Origin: Miscanthus floridulus
Lineage: Eukaryota > Streptophyta > Magnoliopsida > Poales > Poaceae
Direction: 5' to 3'
Assembly (NCBI RefSeq): GCF_019320115.1
Contig: NC_089598.1
Span: 32,507,983-32,571,982, forward strand
Length of the DNA stretch: 64,000 nucleotides
Part shown: positions 21,850 to 32,572 of the stretch, piece by piece
Numbering within the stretch: the stretch's first letter is position 1
Layout of the letters: every line of letters begins with the position of its first letter
Made by a program: the position numbers and the translations under genes
The notes under the pieces: model-generated
What the model saw: only the letters and a program-made list of their open reading frames with translations
The model's database searches: none
What the model was told of the DNA's origin: nothing

Positions 21850-23870
21850 TTTCATACTACACTAGGTTTGACCGTAAGCATGAACATACAAACTAAAACA
21901 TTTATACTCACAGGAGTAGAATAGTGAGGCGGTGGAGGTGGAGGTGGAGCGAATAGCGAAGGTGGCGGAGCTACACCCGTAGCGGCGCCAAGACTTTGCA
22001 TGTACTGAAGAATCTCCGCCATCCTCCGCTGCTCGGCCTCCCGCTCAGCCTTCACCCTCTCCATCTTCGTCTGCATCTGCTCCCGTATCCTCCTATCTTG
22101 TTCCAGCTAGGCCTACAATATATTCACCCCAATGTTACAATAATGCAAAGGAAAGGTATGAAAAAACCAATGAACGACGAATAAACCAAGAATAACCTCG
22201 AGTGCCTCCACCCGGTGGTGTGAAGTGTCCTACCGAGGTCGTATGGCTGGGCTCCTGCTCATGCTGCTTGCTCAAATCTGGAAGAGACTAGTAGTAGCGG
22301 TCGAGTCGATTGCGATGTCGCCAATCCAGTACCGCCCAAGCTTCTTGCCTCCTCCCACCCTCATGACGACTTCTCCATCAAGGTCCTCGGTGCTTGGATC
22401 GTACTCTGACCCATGGACCTCCCTTGCCATCAATGTGTACTCACTGAGGCGGTTGTGGGCGGTCGCATTGTTGTACGCCTCGGACCCATCTTCTGGGTTG
22501 TAGTCGACGTCGGACGTCGCCTTGCCCTTTTGGGCCATAGCAAATGCCTTGAAGATGGAGCAAGGCTAGCCACCATGTGACATCGACTATGAGAAAAAAT
22601 GCAAGATGATTAGAAATCATGCAGAATTGAGCGTTAGAATAAATAAATGAATTTGCGTACCCATTTTTCTGTGTATCCGCTAAGGCTGCGGCTGCCTTGA
22701 TGGTGTGCTACACCTGGCATCATCAAACGCCGCTCCTAGCACAAGTTGTGCGTCTCCTCCCACTCGCGTGAGCACCACCTGTCCACCATCTGTTCCCAGC
22801 ACTGGGGATGCGTAGTGCACCAATAAGGAATCATCAACAGGCCATCAAGTACATGACATATCAGAAGATGAAATTAAGCCTACTTAATCTCAAAAAGAAT
22901 CAGTATTAATGTTATGTATTTACCTGCAGGTACTGGTCCTGGGTCAGCGTCATGGATCTTGCGTCCCTTTTGGTGACCTTCGTTCCAAGGACGGTCCCAT
23001 GGTAAGTTACAATGGCCTAGATACGCACCTCGTAATGCATGTCCACGATGAGTTTTTTGCAGCATTTGGTAGCCACCGCATCCGCCTTGGTCTCATGTCC
23101 GTCCTGGCATCCAAAGAAATCCTGCATATAAACACGATGTATCCATTCATTATTTCAAGAATGTATTGATCAATGTAGTGCGAGGAAGATTTATCCACAG
23201 CTCTTGCTTCACCCGCTCCGCCTTGTTGTTGAATACCCTGTGGGCCCGATCTATAGCATCGGGGGCGGCGGCGTAGTGGTCAAACGAGTAGGCTGGCCCC
23301 GTCACTCCGGCGTACTCAACTAGGCCAGGGAAGTGCTCCTTGCACAGAAGACCGAGGATGCCATTGACTTGGCGTGTGTGACCACCTCCACTCACCACAA
23401 TCGTCCAGTTCCTGCCCAAGTGATTAAGAAAAAATATTAATTTCTATTTTGATTTTCAACATATCATATAAAGTAGTGATAACATCTAAAGTTACTTACT
23501 TTTCCCCCTCGGGTCGAATCAGCGGGCGTCTCTCATGAGGTATCGGTCACTGAGGGAGGCTCGCGGGACCTCGCAAGTAGACGCTTGGCGAACTAGAGGA
23601 AGCGGAACCCCCTGCTATCGCCTCGTCCTCGTCGTCCTCCTGCGAGTCCTCCTATGCCTCCTCGTCGTCCTCCTGTGCGTCCTCCTACGCCTCCTTGGTG
23701 TCCTTCTGGGGCACCTGCTCCTCCTCCTCACGCTATGGGGCAGCAGGCGACAACTCCCTCCCACGGCTGCTCCTCCTCCTACTCTCCCCTGGTGCAGCAG
23801 CCCTTGTCCTTCGGTACAAGGACGTTAGCTTCCTCATCCCACCGCCCACCATCTTTATTCAATCACCTGC
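21850..23870 (-). pseudogene. CACTA-1 second gene: En/Spm plant transposase (Transposase_24) type
   Basis: Exon-like pieces in order on the minus strand: an acidic/Ser-rich start with VYLRGPASLPQ and RPLIRPEGEK (about 23510-23610); GILGLLCKEHFPGLVEYAG with NNKAERVKQELW (23150-23419); DFFGCQDGHETKADAVATKC and TKRDARSMTLTQDQYLQ (22880-23120); CWEQMVDRWCSREWEE (about 22750); a linker (22272-22538); and a charged helix ERVKAEREAEQRRMAE followed by a Pro run (21852-22076). These are the landmarks of PF03004-type proteins, thought to bind element ends. Several in-frame stops (in the acidic region near 23650-23740) and unresolved introns mean it is probably not functional. Confidence 0.75.
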
Positions 23871-23973
23871 AATTAAAAAGAGTAAACCAATAAGCACAGA
23901 TAAACAAGAAGTACTTAGAAATAGATGCAAAATAAACAAAACGTAATTACAAAATAACATAGTATTACATGTA

Positions 23974-26900
23974 TTAGAAATAATCTTCATGATCGGGATT
24001 AGCTGGATCATAAGCCTCGTCATCACTATCAATCATGTCAAAATAATCAACACTATCCGAATGAGCAATGTTGTCATTGTCATTGTCTAAATGTAATCGC
24101 TCAAGCATTTGTAAGTCCTTCACATTTTGCACCTCATCTCTAGCGTCCTCTTCAATAACCGTTTCATTGTCTACTTCCATTCTGATCATTTCGGTTAAGT
24201 CTATCTTAAACCTCCCTTCTAGTCCCTCTTCTTAAAAGAACTCTCCGTCATATGTGTTTGGGTCTAAGTTGTAATCTTTATCATTTGGGATAGGCACTTT
24301 ACCGTGTGGCGATACCCTATGCACAATATCCCAACCCTTAAGATGCCTTATGGTTTGACACGCATATGGGAGATAATAAACTTGTGTGGCCTGTTGGGCC
24401 ATAATATAGACATCATCTCCTGGTAAGATGGAATCATGTCGAATTTTGACTAGCCCAAGATTAGAATATGTCCGTCTCGTTACTTTAGGATCAAACCAAT
24501 GGCATTTGAATATGATGGGATTAAAAAGTTTGGAACCATGAAACTTGAGTTCATATATTTCTTCAATTCTTCCATAATACTTGACCTCATCAACACCGGG
24601 CGTAAAACTCCGGAACTTGTGGTGCTTCGATTGGGCCGACTCTGCTCGTAGCTTGTTGTGCGAAAGCGATATCCATTCACGTCATAACCAGGAAATGACC
24701 TGACCCTATAGGCAAAGCCATCGGCAACCTATCTCAACTCGGCACGCATAGACGCATCCCTCTGGCCCTACAAGCTCAAGCAGGATACATCATTATATTA
24801 TTCGCACGTACGATTAACTTGGATGTCAAACTAAGTACGAGCTAAATTGGACGGTACCTTCCGTTTGAACCAAGAAATGAAATCGGGCATTCCATTTCCC
24901 GCACCCTGTCTAAGAAGGGTATCTACCTGCTTCGGGGTAGGATCCCTTGATTGATGCCAGAATTCATGAAGAAATTCCCTGTACCAACAAGAAACAAGGG
25001 GGTTGGATGCAGAATAGTGATGGCGTATTTAACAAGTTCGTTGAGAACTTACTGCATGTACGGCGCCACTTCATCAAGGTTGGTCAACACGTATAGCATG
25101 ATATGGCGCCACTCTTCATGATTCAAGGTCTTGGGGGTCGATGCACTTACGCTTCCGAGTTGCCCTCGGAAAAGGCTGAGGTTCGATTCATTTTTCGCCA
25201 GCATTGTAACGAGGGGGTGGATTATGCACGCTAGGGAGGTTGTCACCATAGTATGTTGTTGTGAAGTTCGCCACCTCCTCTAGAATGTATGCCTCTGCAA
25301 TAGAAGTCTCGATTTTGCATTTATTTCTATATTTCTTTCAAAGAACCTTTAGACATCTCTCGATTGGGTAGCACCAACGGCCCTGCATGGCCCCCCCTTT
25401 GTGCCTCATACGGGAGGTGCAAAATCAAATGCTGCATCGGATTGAAGAAGCCGAGTGGAAATATCTTCTCCAAGTTATAGAGCAACACAGGTGCCATTCT
25501 TTCCAAGTCAGCAATCACGGTCCAAGATAACTCCTTGGCACAAAGCTGGCAAAAAAAATAGCTCAACTCTACCAGCACTAGCCAGACATGCTCAGGGACA
25601 TAGCCTCGAACCATCGCCGGAAGAAGCCGCTCAATCCATATGTGGTAGTCATGGCTCTTCATCCCTAAGACACGCATAGTAGATAAGTTCACTCACCTCC
25701 TTAGATTAGCTACATACCCATAAGGGAACATTAACGTCATCCATTCTAGTACTTCCCTCCTTTGGGGCTTGCTCAAGACAAAATTGGCCTTAGGCCTTCT
25801 CCATGTCTTGCCGTGACTAGGAGGCTTCATATGTTGGTTTGGTCTATCGCATAACGTTGCCAAATCCACTCTAGCCTTAACGTTGTCCTTTGACTTGTCA
25901 GGAATGTCCATGATTATTGCCCAAAGTGTCTCGGCGACATTCTTTTCAGTGTGCATTACATCAATGTTGTGTGGAAGGAGAATGTCATCAAAATAGGGGA
26001 GCCGAGTCAAGCCCGACTTATGAGTCCACATATGTTGCTCTCCATATCCCACAAAACCACCTTCTGGATTAACCACGAGACCATCTATCTATTCATGAAC
26101 CGCGACACCAGTCATTATCGGTGGTGCAGGGTCTGTCACTACGACGCCTTTCGTAAAGTTCTTGATGTCTTGTCTGAATGCAAGGTCAAGAGGGAGGAAT
26201 TGCCGATGTTTGTCAAACGATGAATACTTACCACCCTTCTGCAACCAAATGAACCTCAGACCTTCCTTGCATACTGGACATGGAAACTTCCCGTGAACAC
26301 ACCAGGCGCAGAATATCCCATACGCCAGGGAGTCATGCAGGGAGTAGTGATACCAAACATGCATTTTGAAGTTTTTCTTTGTAGCTCGGTCGTATGTCCA
26401 TACCCCTTCCTTCCAAGTATGGACCAATTCATCAATCACAGGCTCCATGAACACACCCATATTATTCCCCGGGTGTCCAGGAATTATCAACGATAAGAAT
26501 ACGTTCTGTCGTTGAAAGCATATGCCGGGGGGAGATTGAGGGGGGATAATGAACACGGGCCAACATGTGTATGGGGCAGCCATCATTCCATAAGAATTGA
26601 ACCCATCTGTTGCCAGTGCAACACGTACATTACGAGCCTCTTTAGCTTTCTCATGATGAATGCCATTAAAGTGGGTCCATGCTTCACCATCGGATGCATA
26701 TACCATCCTATCAGGATTGTATCGTTTGCCATTTTTGTGCCATATTATCTGTTTCGCGGATTCCTCGGTCATGTATAGCCGTTGGATCCTTGGTATGAAC
26801 GGAAGGTGCCATAGGATTGTCATGGGAATGTCAAGCTGTCTCTTCTGGCCATCACCAGAATCTACCTCTAGTAACCTAGAGGATTTACACTTTGGACAAT

Positions 26901-27126
26901 ACTTTGCTTCCACGTATTCTTTCCTCAATAGGATGCACCCCTTTGGGCAAGCATGTATCTGCTCATACGGCATCTTAAGTGCACGAAGGAGTTTCTGTGA
27001 CTCGTGCATGTTCTTTGGCAGAAGGTGACCCTCCGAAAGCAAGTTGCCAATAACTGTCAACATACCATCGAATGTGTCTTGGGTTTGCAAGCATCGTACG
27101 TGACAACTTGCGCGAAACCTCCTCAA
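23974..27126 (-). pseudogene. CACTA-1 TNP2-type transposase with DUF4218 and DUF4216 regions
   Basis: The first block (27126-26089) reads KMPYEQIHACPKGCILLRKE, a CPKCKSSR zinc-ribbon-like motif, FIPRIQRLYMTEESAKQI and SDGEAWTHFNG, all TNP2 (PF02992) landmarks. Reading continues in the same frame to about 25327, with in-frame stops at 26089 and 25693, through THKSGLTRLPYFDDILLPHN and then a DUF4218-like part (MKSHDYHIWIERLLP, LPYEAQRGG). After intron-like gaps, 25249-25049 and 24680-24230 give DUF4216-like text (KCHWFDPKVTRRTYSNLGLV) and an acidic tail ends at 23974. The full-length N-terminal transposase-associated domain is not recognised. This enzyme would cut and join the CACTA ends. Confidence 0.85.
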
Positions 27127-27519
27127 TTTTTTTTATCATAGCCTCCACATATGATATCTTGACATCTTGACAAGTTTCATGATTTTCGGACTTCGTTTGC
27201 TTTTTATAGAATTTAAAAATAACTCGACCGCAAGTTCGTGGTCATGTTTCGTGAACAAGATGTTCAAAATTGGTGGTCTGTTCCTGGATACGGCCTCACA
27301 TTATACTAAATAACATGAATATCATTTTTTCTTTCATTTTTTTCATTATTCGAATGACTAGCAGTTATAATTTGAATTATCCAAGAAAATTCAATTAAAT
27401 GAAATAAAATAAAGAAATATAGAAAAAGTCCGAGAAATGTGCCACATTGGAACATGGAGTACCAGGTATTGTCTGAGGACTGCAGAAAAAGTTTGGAGGT
27501 CAAAAGTGAAAAAAAATAT

Positions 27520-27856
27520 GGTTTGCCGAGTGCCAAAAAATGAGACTCGGCAAAGGAGCCTCTTTGTCGAGTGTCAGGAGAAGACACTCGGCAAAGGATT
27601 AACGCGGTTGCCGGCCGTTAACGGCGGCGGCCCTTTGCCGAGTGTTATTGTTTGACACTCGTCAAACCTGGTCTTTGCCGAGTGTTATTCTTTGCCGAGT
27701 ATTCGGCACTCGGCAAATCACCTTTTTGCCGAGTGCCATTTGTTTACCGAGTGCTTTCTCTCTGACACTCGGTAAACAGCCTCTTTATCGAGTGCCCGAT
27801 AAAAAAACACTTGGCAAAGTCTGGGACACTCGGCAAAGAAGCCGTCTCCGATAGTG
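27520..27856. repeat. CACTA-1 right terminus with subterminal repeats
   Basis: About a dozen TTTGCCGAGTG/CACTCGGCAAA variants, ending in CTCCGATAGTG. It is shorter than the left cluster. Some units are mutated (ACTCGTCAAA, TTTACCGAG). Confidence 0.9.
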
Positions 27857-28739
27857 CTTGCAGTTGCCCGTGATGCCTCCTCTAAACCTGCTCCACCACC
27901 CTGAACTCTAAGTCTCTCACCTATAATCATAACCATTGTTATCGGTAAACAGTAAACAATCGGTCACTCGTTGTTTAGGTATTATTCAATCTAAATGGCC
28001 ACTTAAATGGACAAAATAGTTGTTTAAAGGGCATAAACGGACAATTAAACTGAAACGACATACCACCATGTACGTTAACGTTTAAACGGTGTGTAAATAG
28101 ACTAAACGACTGTTTCAGCAAGCAGTGTCCATAACCTCACTAGCTAGTTTGTTGATGTTTGGATAAGACCTCGTAAAAGCACGATACAAATCATGGGTTG
28201 CCATGTGTAAAAATAATTAAAACGACTTGATTGTATTTAGGCTACCGCTATGGTTATTATTGGATCTGTCTATAGCTCACCCGTGTGAACCGTCACACGT
28301 TTTTTTCCTCCTCCGATACTATTCATCTTCCACCTCTCGCTGCTCGTCGTCGCCCACCGCCCCACCGCAGCGCGGTAGGGTCTCGTTAGAGCTCCGCCGC
28401 CGTGGCGCCCGTGGCGGCCTCCCTCTTCCATCCCCACTCCCGCCGCCGCTTTCTTCTCTAACTCCGGTGAACGACCGCGACTCCTACGTCCCGACCTGGC
28501 CTGGCCGCCGCTACCACCGCCAGGGCCCCTAAACAACCCGGCCACCATCCTCGCTGCCTGGCCTACCTGCCTCCCCCTAGCTGGCCCCTTCTATACCCAC
28601 CAGAGTTAGAGAGGAAAGAGAGAGGAGAGGCTCGCCGGAACCCTAGCCACTACTGCTGATATCCAGGAGGAGGAGGAGTTGCCTACCTCGCCGGCGTCGC
28701 CGGCACAGTTGAGGAAGAAGGACTAGGGGGTGGGGAGGC
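27857..28739. other. unassigned interval between CACTA-1 and a solo LTR
   Basis: The 27930-28110 part contains repeated AAACGG/GTTTAAACG-like words that vaguely recall hAT subterminal repeats, but no ends are visible. From 28300 to 28650 the sequence is GC-rich with Arg/Ser/Pro-rich frames on both strands. It resembles a captured 5' exon or UTR but has no domain. Confidence 0.35.
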
Positions 28740-29205
28740 TGTGGGGGGTACGACCCCGGGTACCCACGGCGCAAGACATGGCCCGCACCATCAGGGATGG
28801 TCCAGTCCATCAGATGATGACTTGTGGAGCACGGCACTGCTCGGCGCATACCGCAAGGCATCAAAGCGATATCCTGAAGACGGCGCGAGATCTCTTAGGA
28901 TATACCGTATATTAGATTCCTTGTAAAGATTATCTATTACTAGATTAGATTAAGATCTAACCGACCTATAACCCTACCCCGGGCTATATAAGATGGGTAG
29001 GGGACCCCCTCAAAACATATTCAATCATATCGGATAGCCAATACAAATCAACAGAACACATGACTAGAGTATTACGTCGAGCTGACGGCCTGAACCTGTC
29101 TAATCTTGTGTCTCTGTTGCCATTTGATTCCTGTTCACGCGCACCTCTCCATACAAATCTACCATTATAGGTATACCCCTCGGTGGACTGCCGACGATAT
29201 TCGTC
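28740..29205 (+). repeat. solo or truncated gypsy LTR
   Basis: It begins TGTGGGGGGTACGACCCCGG, has a TATA box in GGGCTATATAAGATGGG (about 28980-28996) and continues with GACGGCCTGAACCTGTC and TATACCCCTCGGTGGACTG. These words are typical of a common grass gypsy LTR. No internal region follows, so it is a solo LTR or fragment. The right end near GACGATATTCGTCG is not exact. Confidence 0.65.
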
Positions 29206-30060
29206 GGGTAGAAAAAAATTCGACTGAGGAAAGGTTCTAAATCACACGAGTGAGCTTTAGCTTTTACCTTGTTATATAGTCGGGACATTGATAATCCTGA
29301 TAGGACTCCAAAATGGCAAAATGTACCGTGGTACAATACGTATTTATTATACTTGTAATAACGCCATGAGACCATAAAAATCCGGGAGAGAATAGCCTGA
29401 CTACTTGTGAGTTTTTGCAATGCGAAAACTAGAATTTTGCCACCAGAATTGGAGTATGATGCATGGGCAGGCAGTTCCGGCCGGTCGTCTGATCCTGATC
29501 CGAGAGACAACACTGCAGTAGCACTCACACTGCTGCTACGTACGGTACGGCTGCGGCGTACTACGCTTTGGCCTGATTTGCATGCGGGACCACACGGGCA
29601 CGCGTGCGGGACTGCGCTGGCTGGGGCAATGCTTGTTGCTTGGCCGTCCGTCCATCCGTGACGTGCCTTGCGCCGCCTCTCCTCCCCGGCCTGGCCTGCC
29701 GTCGCCATTGCTACTGTGCATGCATGTTGCAGCATATATTGGCATCTAGTCATCTACTGCACCGCGGTGCTATTACCAGATGCATTGCTAACCGATGAAC
29801 CAATGATTGTTATGATGTAGCGCGGCATGGTTCCGCCATAGCTGCTGCTTCTTTGAGATATAAGCTGTTGATAGTCTCGGGAGTCATGGCTTGGGAACAC
29901 GTATATATATGGAGAACGGAGAATAAGAATACTAGCACCAATCGTGCGCGCTCCGCTGCACGGGCCGAGGTTGAAACAGTAACATAAAAGCAGCTAAACA
30001 GTAAGAAGCTGTGGAGGTACACAGTGGTGCATAAACGGTACGGATATTTTTCAACAGGCC
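29206..30060. other. unassigned interval
   Basis: A long minus-strand frame (29100-29753) overlaps the LTR and has no recognisable domain. GC is high at 29460-29720. No gene is called. Confidence 0.35.
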
Positions 30061-30295
30061 GAATCCATTTAGAGGTGTTCAGATCTGGTCGTATTCGAGT
30101 CTAGATATTCAACATCAATACCGTATTCGTATTCGAATACTCAAATCATATATTTATGATGTCGATATCCAATCGTATCCTATCCGACATGGTTGATACT
30201 ATTTATATTCGAATTCGAATCCGGACAGAAATATAAAAATAAATATAATATTAATGATATCCGTTCGTATTCGATCTGTTTTCCTTATGATCCCT
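30061..30295. repeat. TATTCGAATTCG-rich repetitive segment
   Basis: Imperfect palindromic words around TATTCG/CGAATA recur (GTATTCGTATTCGAATACTC, ATTCGAATTCGAATCCGG, CGTATTCGATCTG). This looks like the edge of a dispersed repeat or MITE. Clear inverted termini and target duplications were not found. Confidence 0.45.
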
Positions 30296-30571
30296 GCTAG
30301 TGGTAAAGTGCTCGAGTACAAACATGACATACCGTAGATGCTTGTCATTATTCGTCGCAACTCAGCCGGGTATAGACGTATGGTGGCGTTGTGCACATCG
30401 AGGCTGCTGTTCTAACGATTGGTGCTCGACGTGGTTCGGGATGGACAACCTTGAACACACCTTTGGTGTGTTTGTTTCCTCATCAACTGTTAGCCTGATT
30501 AGAATTTTAGCCTGGGCACTTTAGCCTATTTCTACCAAGCTAATTTCTAATTATTTGGTTGTCTGTGTTGA
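30296..30571. other. unassigned interval
   Basis: GTGTTTG-type words at 30465 and 30595 may mark a small hAT- or Harbinger-like MITE, but the termini are not convincing. No gene. Confidence 0.3.
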
Positions 30572-31435
30572 CTAAGTCTGGCTAATCTCAGAGTGTGTCT
30601 GTTTGTTTGTTTTGATAGAGTCACGTCTTCTAACATTAGTTTCGTTACCGCTTTGAGGCATTTCGTCCAAGAAGCGGTGGGCATCCTCGACGAGGACGGC
30701 ACAAGGCAGCAGGAAGGCGAGCATCGCCACGAGCAAAGCACAAGGCAGCAGGAAGGCGAGCATCGCCACGAGCAAGGCAAGCACGACGAGCACGGTGAGC
30801 ACGGCAACACCACGGCGAGCACAGCAAGACCAAGGCGGGCACGGCGGCACCACAAAGCGAGCACGAGCGAGCAGGGCGGGCACCTCCGCTCGAATCACTG
30901 GCGGCGTCGTTGTCCTCAACTCGAAACGCGTCAGGAGCCAGAGATCTGGAAGGAGCTCGCTGCCGTTGGCATCGTCCTTCACCTGCAGCAGCCTGGCCTC
31001 AGCCTTCCCCTCGCCGCCCACGAGCACGACCTCCACGGCGGCCTCCTTGGTCGTGCTCCACTCCGCGGCGGCGAACAGGCACGCCGCCACGCAGCACAGG
31101 GAGGTGGAGGCCATCAGCGGCAGGAAGAAGGCCGCAGCTCGCGGGAACGCCGCGGCGCCGCAGAGGAGCGCACCGAGTGCGGCCACGGCGGACGATGTCG
31201 TCGAAGAGGACGCGCCGGCGAGGGAATGGTAGCACGCCCGCAGCTGCAGCTCCACGGCGCAAAGCTTGTCGTGGACCGCTCTGCGCAGAGCGTGGCAGCT
31301 GTGGTGACGAGTCTGCGAGCAGCAATAGCTGTGCTGTGCTTGATGAAGAGAGTTTGCAAGCGAAGTGATGGTGCGGTGATTCGTCCTCCTCCGCGTGCGG
31401 TGTAGCCGTCCGGTAGGTGAGGGGAAGGGCGGTGA
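30572..31435 (-). other. GC-rich segment with long open frames on both strands, possible captured host fragment
   Basis: The minus strand is open for 298 codons. It has an Ala-rich hydrophobic stretch (AALGALLCGAAAFPRAAAFF, then LPLMASTSLCCVAACLF) that looks like membrane helices, then a charged part (GEGKAEARLLQVKDD). The plus strand is open nearly as long (30593-31405), so GC content alone may explain both. A 39-bp unit is duplicated at 30699-30737 and 30738-30776 and adds a second ALLVAMLAFLLPC on the minus strand. It abuts the end of CACTA-2. It could be a decayed host membrane-protein exon. Confidence 0.3.
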
Positions 31436-31760
31436 CACTGCTACACGAATTTTAACTGAAACAGGCATTTTAGTTTAACCGACACGGTTGGCTAGGACGG
31501 TAACACTACTGCATAAAGTTTAACCGAGACAACATTTTAGCTTAACCGAGGCAGATAAGCCAACCGCCTCAGCACAAAGGTCATGGCCTCGGTTAATAGA
31601 TTAACCGTGGCGAGCAACATAAGCTAACTGCCTTGGTCTCGTAACGCGCCCGCCTTGCTTAAGATTTTAACCGAGGCGGTTGAATAAAGACGCCCGTATC
31701 GGTTAAGATTTTAACCAATACGGTTTTTTATTACTTGGTCGCTCGGTTAATAATTTTCAG
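31436..31760. repeat. CACTA-2 terminus (tandemly duplicated) and subterminal repeats
   Basis: The first about 68 bp (CACTGCTACACGAATTTTAACTG ... TTTTAGTTTAACCGACACGG) is followed at 31504 by a second version (CACTACTGCATAAAGTTTAACCG ... TTTTAGCTTAACCGAGGCAG). Words such as TTAACCGAGGCGG and CCGCCTCAG then recur in both orientations. The inner copy looks less mutated at the CACTAC start. Confidence 0.65.
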
Positions 31761-32023
31761 ATTAAAAAAAAAAAGCTTTTCAAATTAGAATTTAAAATTT
31801 CGCTAATGAAAACATAGATAAAGCAGAAAATAGATGACAAACATATATTACATTCATTCTCGTTCGACGAACCGACATTAAGTTGTTACATTAGTGATGT
31901 CTTCATCATTGTTTCACAAACACAAATCATTCATACATCAGCAACTAAGGTCATTCATACATATCATTTTTTATCGAAAAAGAGGTCCGGGAGAATGTAA
32001 TCCGAGATTCGTAACTTGGTGCT
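31761..32023 (-). other. CACTA-2 3' untranslated region
   Basis: AT-rich sequence between the subterminal repeats and the stop of the Ulp1-like gene. No coding signal. Confidence 0.45.
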
Positions 32024-32572
32024 TCAGTTTCTGATCCTATCGAACTTCAGATCCTGCGCAAACTCGCTTTCCCGGTTGAAGAACGTATTCCCTTCATGCG
32101 CGCTCTCTGTGACAAACTTACATATGTCTGCTATTGTTTGTCTGAAGTCTTGGTCGACCTTCTCCCTTCGCCACCATCCTTGTGCTTTCTTGAGCTGCCG
32201 CCAGCTGCTGCTAAATCTGCTGCACGTCCTCAGGTACTCGCAAATGTAGAATCCACATAGAACTGAGCCATAGGGTTGTTTAGCGTACTGCATGATGTAT
32301 AATACACAATCATTAGAGCATATATAATAAACAATCAGTAGGAGTAGTAGAACTAGTAGTAGTGAGTAGAGTAGAGTAAAGTAGAGTAGAGTAGAGTAAT
32401 AGTACTAGTAGAAGGAGGAGTAGTAGTAGGAGTACTAGAGTAGAGTAGAGTACTAGGTGTAGTATTAGGAGAAGAGCAGTAGTAGTAGTATTGGTACTTA
32501 CCGGGAACTCACCTCTGAGTTTTAGTTTCGTGCCATTCTTAATCTTCTTCTTCTCAAATCTCTGATCATAAC
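32024..32572 (-). pseudogene. CACTA-2 Ulp1-like (C48) protease, C-terminal exons left of the gypsy insertion
   Basis: Two exons are visible. Exon 32502-32572 (DQRFEKKKIKNGTKLKLRG, then EFP) ends at a GTAAGT donor. After an intron (32288-32501) ending in CATGCAG, exon 32287-32024 begins YAKQPYGSVLCGFYICEYLR. The 'QPxGSVLCGYYxCE' block holds the catalytic cysteine of Ulp1/SENP-type SUMO-protease-like domains (PF02902), often carried by plant CACTA and Mutator elements. Phase is conserved across the intron. The histidine and aspartate part lies at 53082 onward, across the gypsy insertion. The protein cannot now be made in one piece. Confidence 0.75.
32335..32487. repeat. AGT/AGTAG-rich low-complexity array inside the Ulp1-like intron
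   Basis: Units such as GTAGTAG and GTAGAGTAGA fill most of the intron. The same kind of array recurs at 56930-57420, 57640-57870 and 59141-60270 of CACTA-2. Confidence 0.85.

Larger units (their letters stand above)
20984..27856 (-). mobile_element. CACTA-1: complete En/Spm-type DNA transposon
   Basis: The left end CACTACCGGAGGTGGATTC and the inverted right end CACTATCGGAGACGGCTTC match at 15 of 19 positions. Three-base target duplications CTT flank it (20981-20983 and 27857-27859). Both ends carry dense TTTGCCGAGTG/CACTCGGCAAA subterminal repeats. Two minus-strand genes lie inside in the usual order: TNP2-type transposase, then a Transposase_24-type protein. At 6.9 kb it is the size of an autonomous element, but stops in both genes make it inactive today. 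The ends look intact enough to be mobilised in trans. Confidence 0.93.

Noticed and set aside
27930..28200. hAT (Ac/Ds-like) element suggested by AAACGG words
   Set aside because: No CAGGG/TAGGG-type terminal repeats and no 8-bp duplication could be found.
29100..29753. 217-codon minus-strand ORF
   Set aside because: Starts in unassigned GC-rich sequence and runs into the solo LTR. No recognisable domain.
30593..31405. 270-codon plus-strand ORF
   Set aside because: Overlaps an equally long minus-strand frame in very GC-rich DNA. Composition is a sufficient explanation and no domain was recognised.
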